Assembly (NCBI GenBank): GCA_937906455.1
Contig: CALCYT010000033.1
Span: forward strand, 55,708 to 119,707
Origin: an uncultured Bacteroidales bacterium
GTDB taxonomy: Bacteria > Bacteroidota > Bacteroidia > Bacteroidales > F082
DNA length: 64,000 bases
Direction: 5' to 3'
The position numbers were made by a program, and so were the translations under genes. Of this stretch, positions 25,676 through 34,693 are shown piece by piece. Position 1 is the first letter of the stretch. Each line of letters opens with the position of its first letter. Below the pieces are notes generated by a model. The model was not told where the DNA came from and did not search any database. It saw only the letters and a list, made by a program, of their open reading frames with translations.

Positions 25676-26935
25676 TTACAGGATAGCCATTTGTGGCATC
25701 TCAGGGTTGTCGTACTCGCCTGCCGCGAGTTTTTCCTTGATTTCCTTGAATGCGTTCAATGTGTAATGCACGTCGTCGAGCGAGTGGGCGGCCGTCGGGA
25801 TGATTCTGAAGATAATCATGCCTCTCGGGATGACAGGATATGTCACGATGGAGCAGAAAATCTTGTAGTTTGTGCGCAGGTCGCGTGCTATCCATGCTGC
25901 CTGCACCTCGTTGCCCGGCAGGAATATAGGTGTCACGCAAGCCTCTGCCGGTCCGATGTTGAACCCCAGCTCACGGAATCCGTTTTGCAAGGTACGGGTG
26001 ACTGTCCATAGTTTCTTGCGAAGCTCGTCGCCTTCAGCGCCGCGTATTATTTCCAGACGTTTCAGGCAGCCTTCCACTATAGGCATCGGCAGCGACTTGG
26101 CGTACATCTGCGAGCGCATGTTATATCTCAGATAATCAATTACATATTTAGGGCCGGCCACGAAGCCACCGATGATAGCCATTGACTTGGCGTAGGCGCC
26201 GATGTAGAGGTCGATGTCGTCCATCACGCCGAAATGCTCAGATGTGCCGCGTCCGGTAGGACCCATGCAGCCGAAGCCGTGAGCGTCGTCTATAAGGATG
26301 CGGAACTGATATTTCTTCTTGAGAGCCACTATCTGGTCGAGGATGCCGAGGGCGCCGGTCATGCCGAACACGCCTTCAGTGATGAGGAGGATACCGCCTC
26401 CAGTCTTCTTCACAACCTCGGTGGCGCGCTGCAACATCTTCTCACAGCTGACGATATCATTATGTTTGAAATGGAACGACTGCCCCATGTGCAGACGTTT
26501 GCCGTCGATGAGGCAGGCATGAGCCTCGGCGTCGAAGACGATGACGTCGTTACGTGTACAGAGCGCGTCGATAGTCGAGACGATGCCTTGATAGCCGAAA
26601 TTAAACTCGTATGCGTCTTCTTTATGCTCAAAATCAGCGAGCTCGCGCTCCAGACGCTCGTGGAGCCGGGTGTTGCCGCTCATCATACGGGCACCCATAG
26701 GATATGCCAAGCCCCAACGCGCGGCTGCCTCGGCATCGACTTTCCTCACCTCCGGATGATTCGCCAAACCAAGATAGTTGTTCAAACTCCAGCACAAAAC
26801 GTCAACGCCGTTGAAACGCATGTGTGGCCCGAGTTCGCCTTCCAAACGCGGGAAAGCGAAATATCCGTGAATGCGGTCCATGTATTGCCCGATAGGACCA
26901 CCGGAATCGTGTGCTATTCTTTCAAAAATTTCCAT
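25676..26935 (-). CDS. Alpha-oxoamine synthase (serine palmitoyl- or cysteate acyltransferase type)
   Basis: A 419-residue PLP enzyme joining an amino acid and an acyl thioester with loss of CO2. Family motifs: NNYLGLANHPEVR, DDAHGFG with the PLP-ring Asp/His, AYAKSMAIIGGF with the Schiff-base Lys, and a late IFRIIPTAAHS with the substrate-carboxylate Arg. The N-terminal part and the MGARMMSGNT segment differ from the Bacteroides serine palmitoyltransferase that I remember (CAGSRFLNGT) and look closer to the flavobacterial group that includes cysteate-fatty acyltransferases for capnine. Two SDRs and a VOC gene adjoin. The lipid product is therefore either sphingolipid or sulfonolipid. Confidence 0.82.
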   Translation of the reverse strand: MEIFERIAHDSGGPIGQYMDRIHGYFAFPRLEGELGPHMRFNGVDVLCWSLNNYLGLANHPEVRKVDAEAAARWGLAYPMGARMMSGNTRLHERLERELADFEHKEDAYEFNFGYQGIVSTIDALCTRNDVIVFDAEAHACLIDGKRLHMGQSFHFKHNDIVSCEKMLQRATEVVKKTGGGILLITEGVFGMTGALGILDQIVALKKKYQFRILIDDAHGFGCMGPTGRGTSEHFGVMDDIDLYIGAYAKSMAIIGGFVAGPKYVIDYLRYNMRSQMYAKSLPMPIVEGCLKRLEIIRGAEGDELRKKLWTVTRTLQNGFRELGFNIGPAEACVTPIFLPGNEVQAAWIARDLRTNYKIFCSIVTYPVIPRGMIIFRIIPTAAHSLDDVHYTLNAFKEIKEKLAAGEYDNPEMPQMAIL

Positions 26936-26960
26936 TTTTTGTGTCAGTTTTTTAATCTTG

Positions 26961-26968
26961 CAAAATTA
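26961..26968 (-). promoter_or_regulatory. Putative -7 box of the oxoamine synthase operon
   Basis: Minus strand TAATTTTG, 25 bases before the ATG, divergent from the box at 27059-27066. Confidence 0.45.
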
Positions 26969-27058
26969 GTAAAAATATTTACAGTAAACGCATAATTCGT
27001 TTTTTTTATTTTATCGGGAAAAATTTTCAAAGACATGCCGCCGATAAATGTTTTTTTG

Positions 27059-27066
27059 TATTTTTG
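27059..27066 (+). promoter_or_regulatory. Putative -7 box of the SDR-VOC operon
   Basis: TATTTTTG, 18 bases before the ATG at 27085. No clear -33 TTG at the right distance. Confidence 0.45.
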
Positions 27067-27084
27067 TAGTTCAATTTCAAAGAA

Positions 27085-27876
27085 ATGATTGACTTGAACA
27101 ACAAGAACGCCCTCGTGACAGGTGCCAGCTCGGGAATAGGTGCCGCGACAGCTCGTCGTCTCGCCAAGGAAAAATGCAATCTTTTCCTCACGGGACTTGG
27201 AGAAACGCAACTTCAAGAGACTAAAGGCATTTGTGAGAAGGAAGGCGTCAAGGTGCTATATAAGGAGTGTGACTTCGCCGACTTCAACTCTATTGACGAG
27301 CTTGTGAAAGCGATAAAAACGAGTGATTTCAAGATAGATTTGTTCGTTTTGAATGCCGGGATATCTCAAAGAGACCGCGGTCTCGACACCGATTTCGCCA
27401 TCGACAAAAAAATCATGCAGGTCAACTATTGGAGCAGCGTGTATCTCATCAAGCAGTTCAAGGCTGAGATTTTGGCGTCAGACCATGTCAATATCTCTGT
27501 AACCACTTCATTGGCAGGGCTTTTCGGCTTCCCGTTAAGGACATCGTATTGCGCCTCCAAGCACGCTTTGTTCGGCTTTTTCGAGTCGTTGGACCTTGAA
27601 TATCCCAACATTCACGTCACTTTCCTCATCCCGGGACGCATCAACACTCCCATCAGCAGAAGTGCCTTGATGGGCAATGGCGAGAAATACGCGAAGATGG
27701 ATGCAGGTCAGGAGAAGGGTCTCGATGTTGACAAAGCCGCCAAAAGAGCGGTAAGGGCTATCAAGAAGCAGAGACACCGCAAACTCATCGGCAAGGGCGA
27801 GCTGCTTATGGCATATATTAATAGGTATATACCCTGGCTTTATTATAAAATAGCAAACAAAATATCCCCAACATAA
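27085..27876 (+). CDS. Short-chain dehydrogenase/reductase (second of the cluster)
   Basis: 263 residues, classical SDR: VTGASSGIGAATARRLA at about 11-27, NAGISQRD at about 92, catalytic Ser in TTSLAGLFGFPLRTSYCASK with Tyr and Lys. The C-terminus (YINRYIPWLYYKIANKI) is amphipathic and may lie on the membrane, which fits a lipid substrate. It is transcribed away from the oxoamine synthase operon and overlaps the VOC gene by one base (TAATG). It differs enough from the other SDR to suggest a separate step. Confidence 0.85.
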   Translation: MIDLNNKNALVTGASSGIGAATARRLAKEKCNLFLTGLGETQLQETKGICEKEGVKVLYKECDFADFNSIDELVKAIKTSDFKIDLFVLNAGISQRDRGLDTDFAIDKKIMQVNYWSSVYLIKQFKAEILASDHVNISVTTSLAGLFGFPLRTSYCASKHALFGFFESLDLEYPNIHVTFLIPGRINTPISRSALMGNGEKYAKMDAGQEKGLDVDKAAKRAVRAIKKQRHRKLIGKGELLMAYINRYIPWLYYKIANKISPT

Positions 27877-28949
27877 TGAAAACAGAGAAAGAAAAAGTCA
27901 TCTGCGGAATACAGCAGGTAGGCATTGGTGTTGAAGACCTCCAGACATCATGGAAATGGTACAACAAGCACTTTAACATACAAATACCCATTGTTGACGA
28001 CGAAGGTGTCGCCGAGCGGATGTTGCCTTACACCGGCGGCAAGCCACAGCCTCGTCATGCCATCCTCGCCATCTCACAGCGTGGTGGCGGCGGCTTCGAG
28101 ATATGGCAGCCACAAGGTCGCAAGGTGGTGTACCCTAAAGAACCTCTGCGCCTTGGAGATTACGGCATCAACATTTGCAAAGTTAAGGCAAAAGACGTGC
28201 AGAGAGCATATAACTACTTCAAAGACAATGACATAAAAATCTTGAGTAGCATCAGCGTATCACCTCTCGGCATCGAGCATTTCTATTTACAGGATCCTTG
28301 GGGCAATGTCTTTGAAATCGAGCAAGACGACTATTGTTTTCTCAATGTTGACCAAGTCACAGGTGGCTCCAACGGCGTTGTGATAGGTGTCTCAGACATG
28401 GACAAATCTATTGATTTTTACAACAAACTCCTTGATTATGACATCATTGCATTCGACGAGACCGATGTCTTTGATGATTTCGGGGATGTCCTTGGCGGGA
28501 AATGCAAGATGCGCCGTGTTGAGTTGAAGCGCTCGAAGCCTGTGTGCGGTCCGCTCAGCGACCTGATGGGCTCTTCACACTTAGAATTGATGCAAAACCT
28601 TGATATTGAGGCACATAAGACCCTTGAAGGTCGCTATTGGGGCGATCCGGGATTCATCCATCTCTGCTTCGATGTGCGTAATATGGACAAGGTGCACGAG
28701 GTGGCCAAGGCTCTCGGTCACGACTTCGTGTGTGACAGCGGTGATGACTTCGACATGGGCGACGCCAACGGTCATTTCACATACGTGGAAGACCCCGACG
28801 GCACTCTCATCGAGTTTGTCGAGACATTCAAAATACCGGTGATAAGAAAATTGGGAATATCAATAAACCTCAAAAACAGAGACGATTACAAGCCTCTGCC
28901 GAGGATTATCACCAAGGCCTTACGGTTTATGAAAGTGTCTTTTGATTAG
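27876..28949 (+). CDS. Double VOC-domain protein (glyoxalase/dioxygenase fold)
   Basis: 357 residues with two vicinal-oxygen-chelate units: first about 10-155 (QQVGIGVEDLQTSWKWYNKHF ... FYLQDPWGNVFEIEQ), second about 165-310 (GVVIGVSDMDKSIDFYNKLL ... HFTYVEDPDGTLIEFVE). The His and Glu metal ligands are clear in the second unit (GFIHLCFD and LIEFVE). The reaction is unknown: VOC proteins can be isomerases, lyases or dioxygenases. Its start overlaps the SDR stop, which points to a shared pathway. Confidence 0.82.
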   Translation: MKTEKEKVICGIQQVGIGVEDLQTSWKWYNKHFNIQIPIVDDEGVAERMLPYTGGKPQPRHAILAISQRGGGGFEIWQPQGRKVVYPKEPLRLGDYGINICKVKAKDVQRAYNYFKDNDIKILSSISVSPLGIEHFYLQDPWGNVFEIEQDDYCFLNVDQVTGGSNGVVIGVSDMDKSIDFYNKLLDYDIIAFDETDVFDDFGDVLGGKCKMRRVELKRSKPVCGPLSDLMGSSHLELMQNLDIEAHKTLEGRYWGDPGFIHLCFDVRNMDKVHEVAKALGHDFVCDSGDDFDMGDANGHFTYVEDPDGTLIEFVETFKIPVIRKLGISINLKNRDDYKPLPRIITKALRFMKVSFD

Positions 28950-28952
28950 ATT

Positions 28953-29044
28953 AAAAGATAAAAGATAAAAGATAAAAGATAAGCAAAAATGTCGAAACAC
29001 TCTATCATCTATTATCTATTATCTGTTATCTATTATCTGTTATC
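28953..29044. repeat. Two facing heptamer arrays (AAAAGAT x4 and TRTTATC x5)
   Basis: Four perfect copies of AAAAGAT at 28953-28980, then 29 bases, then five copies of TATTATC/TGTTATC at 29010-29044. The two arrays are nearly complementary (about one mismatch per seven), so the transcript can form a long hairpin between the convergent VOC and ompH genes; it may act as a bidirectional terminator. Confidence 0.8.
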
Positions 29045-29055
29045 CGTAATTTCCT

Positions 29056-29565
29056 TTACAGACCGAGTTTTGCCTTGACATCAGCAGTGATGTCGATTGC
29101 GGTGTCACCGATTGAAAGGATGACGGTCTTTTCAAACACGTATGCCAGACCTTTTGTCTTAGCCACATCATCGATGGCTTTCTTGATTTTGTCGAGCATA
29201 GGTTTTGAGAGCTCGTCCTGCTTGGCGGCGAGGTCTGACTCCGCTCCTGCCTGAAATTCTTGGATACGGTTCTGAAGGTCAACGATTTCCTTCTCTTTCG
29301 ACTGACGGAGTATGTTGCCCATTGTAGCTGAGTTGGCCTCATAGTCTCTCAACTTGTTCTGGTATTCTGTCGCCATAGCTTGCAGCTGAGCCTGAAGCTC
29401 GCTGTAGTAAGCCTGCAAATCTTGTTGGATTTTAGCGCTTTCCGGCATCATATCGATGATGATCTGCGAGTCCACATAACCGATTTTCTGAGATTGTGCG
29501 TTAGCTCCGAAACCGATTCCCAATGCTAACACTAACGAAACCAATACTTTAGTTAACTTTTTCAT
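29056..29565 (-). CDS. Skp/OmpH-family periplasmic chaperone (second)
   Basis: 169 residues, signal peptide ending ANAQ. The mature part opens QKIGYVDSQIIIDMMPESAK and continues as a long charged coiled coil (about 50-120), then the AYVFEKTVILSIGDTAIDIT beta strands, the Skp jellyfish layout. Skp holds unfolded outer-membrane proteins in the periplasm before BamA inserts them; bamA and a paralogue lie just upstream. A TATTTTTG box at 29600-29607 could give it its own promoter. Confidence 0.9.
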   Translation of the reverse strand: MKKLTKVLVSLVLALGIGFGANAQSQKIGYVDSQIIIDMMPESAKIQQDLQAYYSELQAQLQAMATEYQNKLRDYEANSATMGNILRQSKEKEIVDLQNRIQEFQAGAESDLAAKQDELSKPMLDKIKKAIDDVAKTKGLAYVFEKTVILSIGDTAIDITADVKAKLGL

Positions 29566-29599
29566 TTTTATTAAATTTTAATTATTTTCAAATTTGCTG

Positions 29600-29607
29600 C
29601 AAAAATA
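29600..29607 (-). promoter_or_regulatory. Putative -7 box of the second ompH gene
   Basis: Minus strand TATTTTTG, 34 bases before the ATG. Confidence 0.4.
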
Positions 29608-29646
29608 CTATTTTTTTGTTAATGAAGTGAAATATTTTTACAATGT

Positions 29647-30276
29647 TTATTTCTTTACATCACCCGACTTGTTGCCGCCGCCACTTGATTTGGTGGTGTT
29701 TGCTGAGTTGCTTGTGCGCTTTCTGTCCTGCCTGCGTACAGTCTGCATGACATTACCCACCTCATCGAGGATGTCGTCGCTGATGTCGAACTTGTCGTTG
29801 CTGTATAACACCGTTGTCCCCGAAGCCTTGTCGATGACGAAAGCGTAATTTTTCTGCTGTGCCACCTGTGCTATGGCGTTGTAAATCTTTTCTTGGATAG
29901 GCTGAATCAGCTCGGTGCGTTTGGTGAACACCTCGCCTTCCGGGCCGTAGTATTGCATCTGCAATGAAGCAAGTTCTTGCTCTTTAGCTGCTATTGCGGC
30001 CTCTTTCTTGTTTTTCATGTCATCTGAGAGAAGCACCGATTCCGTCTGATAGTCGCGTTTCATCTGGTCAAGTTTGTCGCTCAGTGCCTTCAGTTCCTTC
30101 TGCCATCTCACCGACATCTGGTTGATTTCCTCTTGAGCATCACCATATTCCGGGATGTTTTGCAGGATATAGTCGGTGTCAACGTAAGCTATCTTCTGAT
30201 TTCCTTGCGCCTTAACGGTAATAGCACCTAATGTCATAAACAAGGCAAGTAATAAAAGAGATGTTTTTGTTTTCAT
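29647..30276 (-). CDS. Skp/OmpH-family periplasmic chaperone (first)
   Basis: 209 residues, signal peptide ending VKAQ. QKIAYVDTDYILQNIPEYG opens the mature chain, followed by the coiled-coil arms (about 55-125) and the closing strand AQQKNYAFVIDKASGTTVLY; a basic, Ser/Asn/Gly-rich tail of about 25 residues is extra compared with the second copy. It follows bamA by 38 bases, as in other Bacteroidota where bamA is followed by two Skp genes. Confidence 0.9.
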   Translation of the reverse strand: MKTKTSLLLLALFMTLGAITVKAQGNQKIAYVDTDYILQNIPEYGDAQEEINQMSVRWQKELKALSDKLDQMKRDYQTESVLLSDDMKNKKEAAIAAKEQELASLQMQYYGPEGEVFTKRTELIQPIQEKIYNAIAQVAQQKNYAFVIDKASGTTVLYSNDKFDISDDILDEVGNVMQTVRRQDRKRTSNSANTTKSSGGGNKSGDVKK

Positions 30277-30314
30277 ATTTCAATACATTTTTAAATTCAG
30301 AACATTTTTTACTA

Positions 30315-32981
30315 TTAGTCTATTGAGCCTCCTATGGAGAAGTGGAACTGGCTTCCCGCGCTGTCGCTGAGGCCCGGTATCTCATCGAAGCCATAGCCCC
30401 AGTCGAGGCCGAGCATTCCGAACATCGGCAGATAGATCCTAACGCCTATACCGGCTGAGCGATAGAGGTCGAACGGGTTGAACTTATCGAATCCGAGCCA
30501 GCAGTTACCAGCCTCCACGAATGTAAGGGCGTAGATGGTAGCCTGAGGGTTCAGAGTGAGAGGATAACGCAGCTCCATAGTGTATTTCGCGAAGATGTTG
30601 CCACCTTCTTGCGAACTCGTTGATGCGCCGGGTGTCAGGGCGGTGTTAGCATAACCTCTCATGCCTATAAGCTCACGTCCGTCGAAGTTGTATGCACCCG
30701 TCAAGCCGTCGCCGCCGAGGCAGAAGCGCTGGAACGGGGTGATTCCGATGCTCGGATTATAATAACCCAGCAAACCGAATCTGGCGCGTGTCATGATGAC
30801 GAGTTTGTCGGCGATTTCGGTATAAAGAGCCGCTTTAAACTTCCATTTATGGAACTCAACCCAGTGATACATAGCGTCTTCACGCGCCTCTTTATTGTCA
30901 TCGCCGGGATATTTCTCATCATAATCGACATTGTTGAACACCGAATATGGCGGTGTCAGCTCAAGCGACAGCACGAACTCCGAGCCATAGCGCGGATAAA
31001 TAGGGTTACTGGTTGAGTTACGGCCGAAGGTGATGTTGTATCCGATAAGGTTAAAATTACCGTTGCCGCTACCGAAGTCAAAGATACTCTTATAGTTAGA
31101 TAGAGTATAGCGAATCACATTGATACCATTGTAAAGGGTGAAATAGTCGTCAGGCCATTTCAGACGAGTGCCGATACCTGCTGATATACCTGTCTGTTTG
31201 AATATACCGGCCACTGTCGTATATGTGTTTTTATATGCCGAATGATAAACTGACACCGTCAGAGAGTTTGGTTTTTTGCCTCCCAACCACGGCTCGGTGA
31301 ATGTCACGCCGTAATTAATATAGGTAGTGCCGTATGTCTGCACTCTAAACGACAGTTTCTGTCCGTCGCCGGAAGGAATCGGACGCCATGCGTCCTTCTT
31401 GAAAACGTTTTTAAGTGACACGTTGTTAAGATTAAGTCCCAGCGAGAGCATCAGGCGGTTGTAGCCCCATCCCGCCGACAGTTCAATCTGGTCGTTGGGG
31501 GTTTCCTCCACCACATAATTGATATCCACGGTGCCGTCCGTCGGGTCAGGCTGTATGTCCGGCACAAGTTTTTGAGCGTCAAAGTATTGCAGTGCCGACA
31601 ATTCGCGCATGGTTCTTATGATGTCGCTACGGCTGTAAAGCTGTCCCGGCCGTGTGTACATCTCACGGATGATGACATTGTCGTTAGTCTTTGTGTTTCC
31701 TTTGACTGTCACGTGTTTTATAGTGGCTTGTTCGCCCTCGCTCATGCGCATTTCAAGGTCGATGGTGTCGTTTTCCACCCTTATTTCAACAGGATCGACG
31801 CGGAAGAAGAGATATCCGTCGTCCATATAGAGAGATGAGACGTCATAGCCTCCCTCGGAATAGGTGAGGTTGTTGTTAAGCAATTCCTGGTTATACACGT
31901 CACCTTTACGTATTCCGAGTACTTTGTTCAATGTGGCGGTGTCGTATTTGGTGTTCCCCACCCACGTTATGTTGCCGAAATAATATTTGTCGCCTTCGCT
32001 GATGTCGATGGAAATTCCTATGTTTTTGTCATCCATGACATAAATCGAGTCTTTGACGATTTTAGCGTCGCGATAGCCTTTTTCGTTGTATTTCTTGATG
32101 ATGAGCTGTTTGTCATCTTCGAAATTGTTCTCGTCGTAGCGTGAGGCCTTAAATATTCTCGGACGTATGTTTTCAGTGAAATACCAAGCCAATTCTTCTT
32201 CAGCGTCAATAGGTTTCAACGTGACGACATCCCAGATGGCATTCACAAACGAAGCACCGAGCGGGCGCAGCGGGTCGAATTTACCTCTGCGTTTGGTCTC
32301 TTTCATCGCCATGCGCACTTGGATATCGCTAAGTGCCTCATTGTCATTGATAACGATCTCGCCTATGCGGACTTTGCTTTTTTTATCCACATCGAGGACA
32401 AGGTTCACGTAGTTGTCCATCGTGGTGTCGGGTATCGCGATGATGTTGACCTCGGCATTGTAAAAGCCCTTGTCGGCATAGTATTTGCTAATGATTCCGG
32501 ATGTTTTGTTATAGGTATGTTCTGTCGCCACGTCACCGCGAGTGATGTTAATTTTCTTCCTCAGCTCTTCGGCCTCCGAGCGTTTCACTCCCTTGAACGA
32601 GAATTTGCTTATTCTGGGGCGTTCTCTCATATCGATATTAAGGAACACCTTTCCTCCAACTCGTTGAGTCTGAGATATTTGAATATCTTCAAAAAGTCCT
32701 TGCTCCCACAAATTACGTATCGCCTCGGTAATCTTATCTCCAGGCACCTTGACAGTCATTCCGACGCGCAGACCCGAGAGCATCACCACGACGGCAGGGT
32801 CAACATATTCCACGCCTGTCACGGTGATACCGCCGATTTCATATTCACGCGGGAAAGAATAGTCTATTTCCGACAAATCGTTTCCGACTTGAATTTGAGC
32901 TGTCGCGACGACGCCTGTCATGAGGAAAGTCCAGCATAACATGGCGGTTGCAAATATTTTAAACCTTCGCGAAAGAGTCAT
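30315..32981 (-). CDS. bamA: Outer-membrane protein assembly factor BamA
   Basis: Inserts beta-barrels into the outer membrane. 888 residues from the ATG at 32981, which lies four bases after the uppS stop and begins a good signal peptide (FKIFATAMLCWTFLMTGVVA); a longer frame with 16 more residues would overlap uppS. Five POTRA domains occupy about 40-480 (for example YEIGGITVTGVEYVDPAVVV and IKHVTVKGNTKTNDNVIIRE), then the 16-strand surface-antigen barrel, with GLGGDGLTGAYNFDGRE-like loop 6 and an end in QFHFSIGGSID. Confidence 0.95.
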   Translation of the reverse strand: MTLSRRFKIFATAMLCWTFLMTGVVATAQIQVGNDLSEIDYSFPREYEIGGITVTGVEYVDPAVVVMLSGLRVGMTVKVPGDKITEAIRNLWEQGLFEDIQISQTQRVGGKVFLNIDMRERPRISKFSFKGVKRSEAEELRKKINITRGDVATEHTYNKTSGIISKYYADKGFYNAEVNIIAIPDTTMDNYVNLVLDVDKKSKVRIGEIVINDNEALSDIQVRMAMKETKRRGKFDPLRPLGASFVNAIWDVVTLKPIDAEEELAWYFTENIRPRIFKASRYDENNFEDDKQLIIKKYNEKGYRDAKIVKDSIYVMDDKNIGISIDISEGDKYYFGNITWVGNTKYDTATLNKVLGIRKGDVYNQELLNNNLTYSEGGYDVSSLYMDDGYLFFRVDPVEIRVENDTIDLEMRMSEGEQATIKHVTVKGNTKTNDNVIIREMYTRPGQLYSRSDIIRTMRELSALQYFDAQKLVPDIQPDPTDGTVDINYVVEETPNDQIELSAGWGYNRLMLSLGLNLNNVSLKNVFKKDAWRPIPSGDGQKLSFRVQTYGTTYINYGVTFTEPWLGGKKPNSLTVSVYHSAYKNTYTTVAGIFKQTGISAGIGTRLKWPDDYFTLYNGINVIRYTLSNYKSIFDFGSGNGNFNLIGYNITFGRNSTSNPIYPRYGSEFVLSLELTPPYSVFNNVDYDEKYPGDDNKEAREDAMYHWVEFHKWKFKAALYTEIADKLVIMTRARFGLLGYYNPSIGITPFQRFCLGGDGLTGAYNFDGRELIGMRGYANTALTPGASTSSQEGGNIFAKYTMELRYPLTLNPQATIYALTFVEAGNCWLGFDKFNPFDLYRSAGIGVRIYLPMFGMLGLDWGYGFDEIPGLSDSAGSQFHFSIGGSID

Positions 32982-32985
32982 TTTC

Positions 32986-33732
32986 TTACTTTTTAATTTG
33001 TTCACTTGTCTTCCCGAACCTGCGTTCACGATTTTGATAGTTTATTATTGCCTCATACAAGTCTTCCTTACCGAAATCCGGCCAGTATTTCTTTGTGAAA
33101 TACAGTTCAGAATAAGCTATCTGCCAAAGCAGGTAATTACTTATTCTTTCCTCTCCGCTTGTCCTGACGAGGATATCGGGGTCAGGCATGCCGGCTGTAG
33201 CCAAATGATTGGTTATCAATGCCTCATCAACATCATTCGGATTTATTTTGCCTTCTTTCACTTGAGTGGCTATATCTCTTACCATTTTTGTTATTTCCCA
33301 TCGGCCCGAGTAGCTGAGGCACAACGTCAGCGTCATCCTGTTGTTGTTTTTAGTGTTGTCGATGGCAAACATCAGAGAGTCGTATTGAGGCTTAGGCAAT
33401 CGTTTGAGGTCGCCTATTGCATTAAGACGTATATTATTGTCGTTCAATGTTTTAAGTTCATCTCTCAAAGCATTGGCGAGCAAAGTCATCAAGGCATCGA
33501 CTTCAAAGGAGGAGCGGTTCCAGTTTTCTGTTGAAAAGGCGTATAAGGTAAGATATTTCACGCCGAGTTCCGCGCAGGCCTCGGCGGTGTCGCGCACAGC
33601 CTGGATGCCATGCTGATGACCGAAGACGCGCATTTTGCCTTGTTGTTTGGCCCAGCGTCCGTTGCCATCCATAATGACAGCGATGTGTTCAGGCAATCTC
33701 CCGATGATAATCTTATCTTTCAGACTTTCCAT
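32986..33732 (-). CDS. uppS: Undecaprenyl diphosphate synthase (cis-prenyltransferase)
   Basis: Makes the C55 lipid carrier for peptidoglycan and surface polysaccharides by adding isoprene units to farnesyl diphosphate. 248 residues; IAVIMDGNGRWAKQQG with the catalytic Asp at about residue 22, YLTLYAFSTENWNR, and the C-terminal RTSGEERISNYLLWQIAYSE. It lies between porG (three bases upstream) and bamA (four bases downstream). Confidence 0.95.
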   Translation of the reverse strand: MESLKDKIIIGRLPEHIAVIMDGNGRWAKQQGKMRVFGHQHGIQAVRDTAEACAELGVKYLTLYAFSTENWNRSSFEVDALMTLLANALRDELKTLNDNNIRLNAIGDLKRLPKPQYDSLMFAIDNTKNNNRMTLTLCLSYSGRWEITKMVRDIATQVKEGKINPNDVDEALITNHLATAGMPDPDILVRTSGEERISNYLLWQIAYSELYFTKKYWPDFGKEDLYEAIINYQNRERRFGKTSEQIKK

Positions 33733-33735
33733 TTG

Positions 33736-34596
33736 TCAGTAATATTTAAAATACTTCTTATCTGCTCCTACATTACATTCCTTGTTTGATGGCAGCACGA
33801 ACTTATAAGTCAGCGACACATTCAGGTAACCGAACCAGTCGTTAGTCTGCGGATTACCTCTTTGGATATATTTTTGGTTGTTTCCGCCTAATCCATTGTC
33901 GGTCAAGCCGGTAGGGTCGCTATATTGCACGTATGACTCATCTCCGTTATATGTAGGATAATAGGCGTGGCAGTCGTCGAGCCAGTCGGTGAAGGTGTAG
34001 TCCATACGCCATTCGAAAGCCATGCCGATATGTTCACTAAGGCTCAGTTTCATGCCTATTCCAAAGGGGATGGATGCCGCCATGGTATTATATTTGTTTT
34101 CGCCGTTGGCTTTCACCACTTCATAATCGACATCAGTGAGCACGTTACACAGCTCCGTCCCGTCGTCGGCCGTCGGGTTGAACAGAAACACGGACAGTCC
34201 GCCGAAAAGGTAAGGTGACAGATAGCTTCGTTTGCTTCCCGTGAAATAATCCCAAAAATTAAACTCCGCCACGAGTGCGAAATCATGGACATTGGTATGG
34301 AACGAGAGGCCGCGGTCGGGCCGGCAGTCAGCCTTCTCGTCGTTGCCGTCGAGTTGCAGGTTAGAATAAGCCAATCGGAAAGCCCACCGGGAATTGTCGT
34401 AATATCTCACCACGGCACCGAAGCCGAGTTTGCTCTGGTTGAACGGTTTGTTAGTATTGACATCGCCCATATAATACGACAATCCCGCCGAAGCGCCGAC
34501 TTCTATAATCTGCGCCTGCGTCTCAGGAAATGCAATCATTTGTATCACAAACACTCCAAACACGCCCAAACATCCGATTCCATTGTGAATTTTCAT
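33736..34596 (-). CDS. porG: PorG-like T9SS outer-membrane protein (DUF6089)
   Basis: 286 residues, signal peptide ending TQAQ at about 29, then an eight-strand barrel: IIEVGASAGLSYYMGDVN at the start, GFGAVVRYYDNSRWAFRLAY, YLSPYLFGG and SLTYKF near the end. The sequence style and the place just before uppS and bamA match PorG of Porphyromonas, an outer-membrane part of the type IX secretion machine that contacts the PorK/PorN ring. The window also holds two likely T9SS cargo genes. Assignment rests on family style and synteny. Confidence 0.72.
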   Translation of the reverse strand: MKIHNGIGCLGVFGVFVIQMIAFPETQAQIIEVGASAGLSYYMGDVNTNKPFNQSKLGFGAVVRYYDNSRWAFRLAYSNLQLDGNDEKADCRPDRGLSFHTNVHDFALVAEFNFWDYFTGSKRSYLSPYLFGGLSVFLFNPTADDGTELCNVLTDVDYEVVKANGENKYNTMAASIPFGIGMKLSLSEHIGMAFEWRMDYTFTDWLDDCHAYYPTYNGDESYVQYSDPTGLTDNGLGGNNQKYIQRGNPQTNDWFGYLNVSLTYKFVLPSNKECNVGADKKYFKYY

Positions 34597-34655
34597 CCTA
34601 AAATTATTCTTTCCTTTTGATTGTCAACGGTTTAAATCAACATCCAATAAAACGA

Positions 34656-34663
34656 CAAATTTA
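34656..34663 (-). promoter_or_regulatory. Putative -7 box in front of porG
   Basis: Minus strand TAAATTTG in the 97-base gap between nadK and porG, 59 bases before the porG ATG. It may give porG-uppS-bamA a start site apart from nadK. Confidence 0.4.
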
Positions 34664-34693
34664 CGAAAAATATTTTAAACATTTCAAAAAAAT

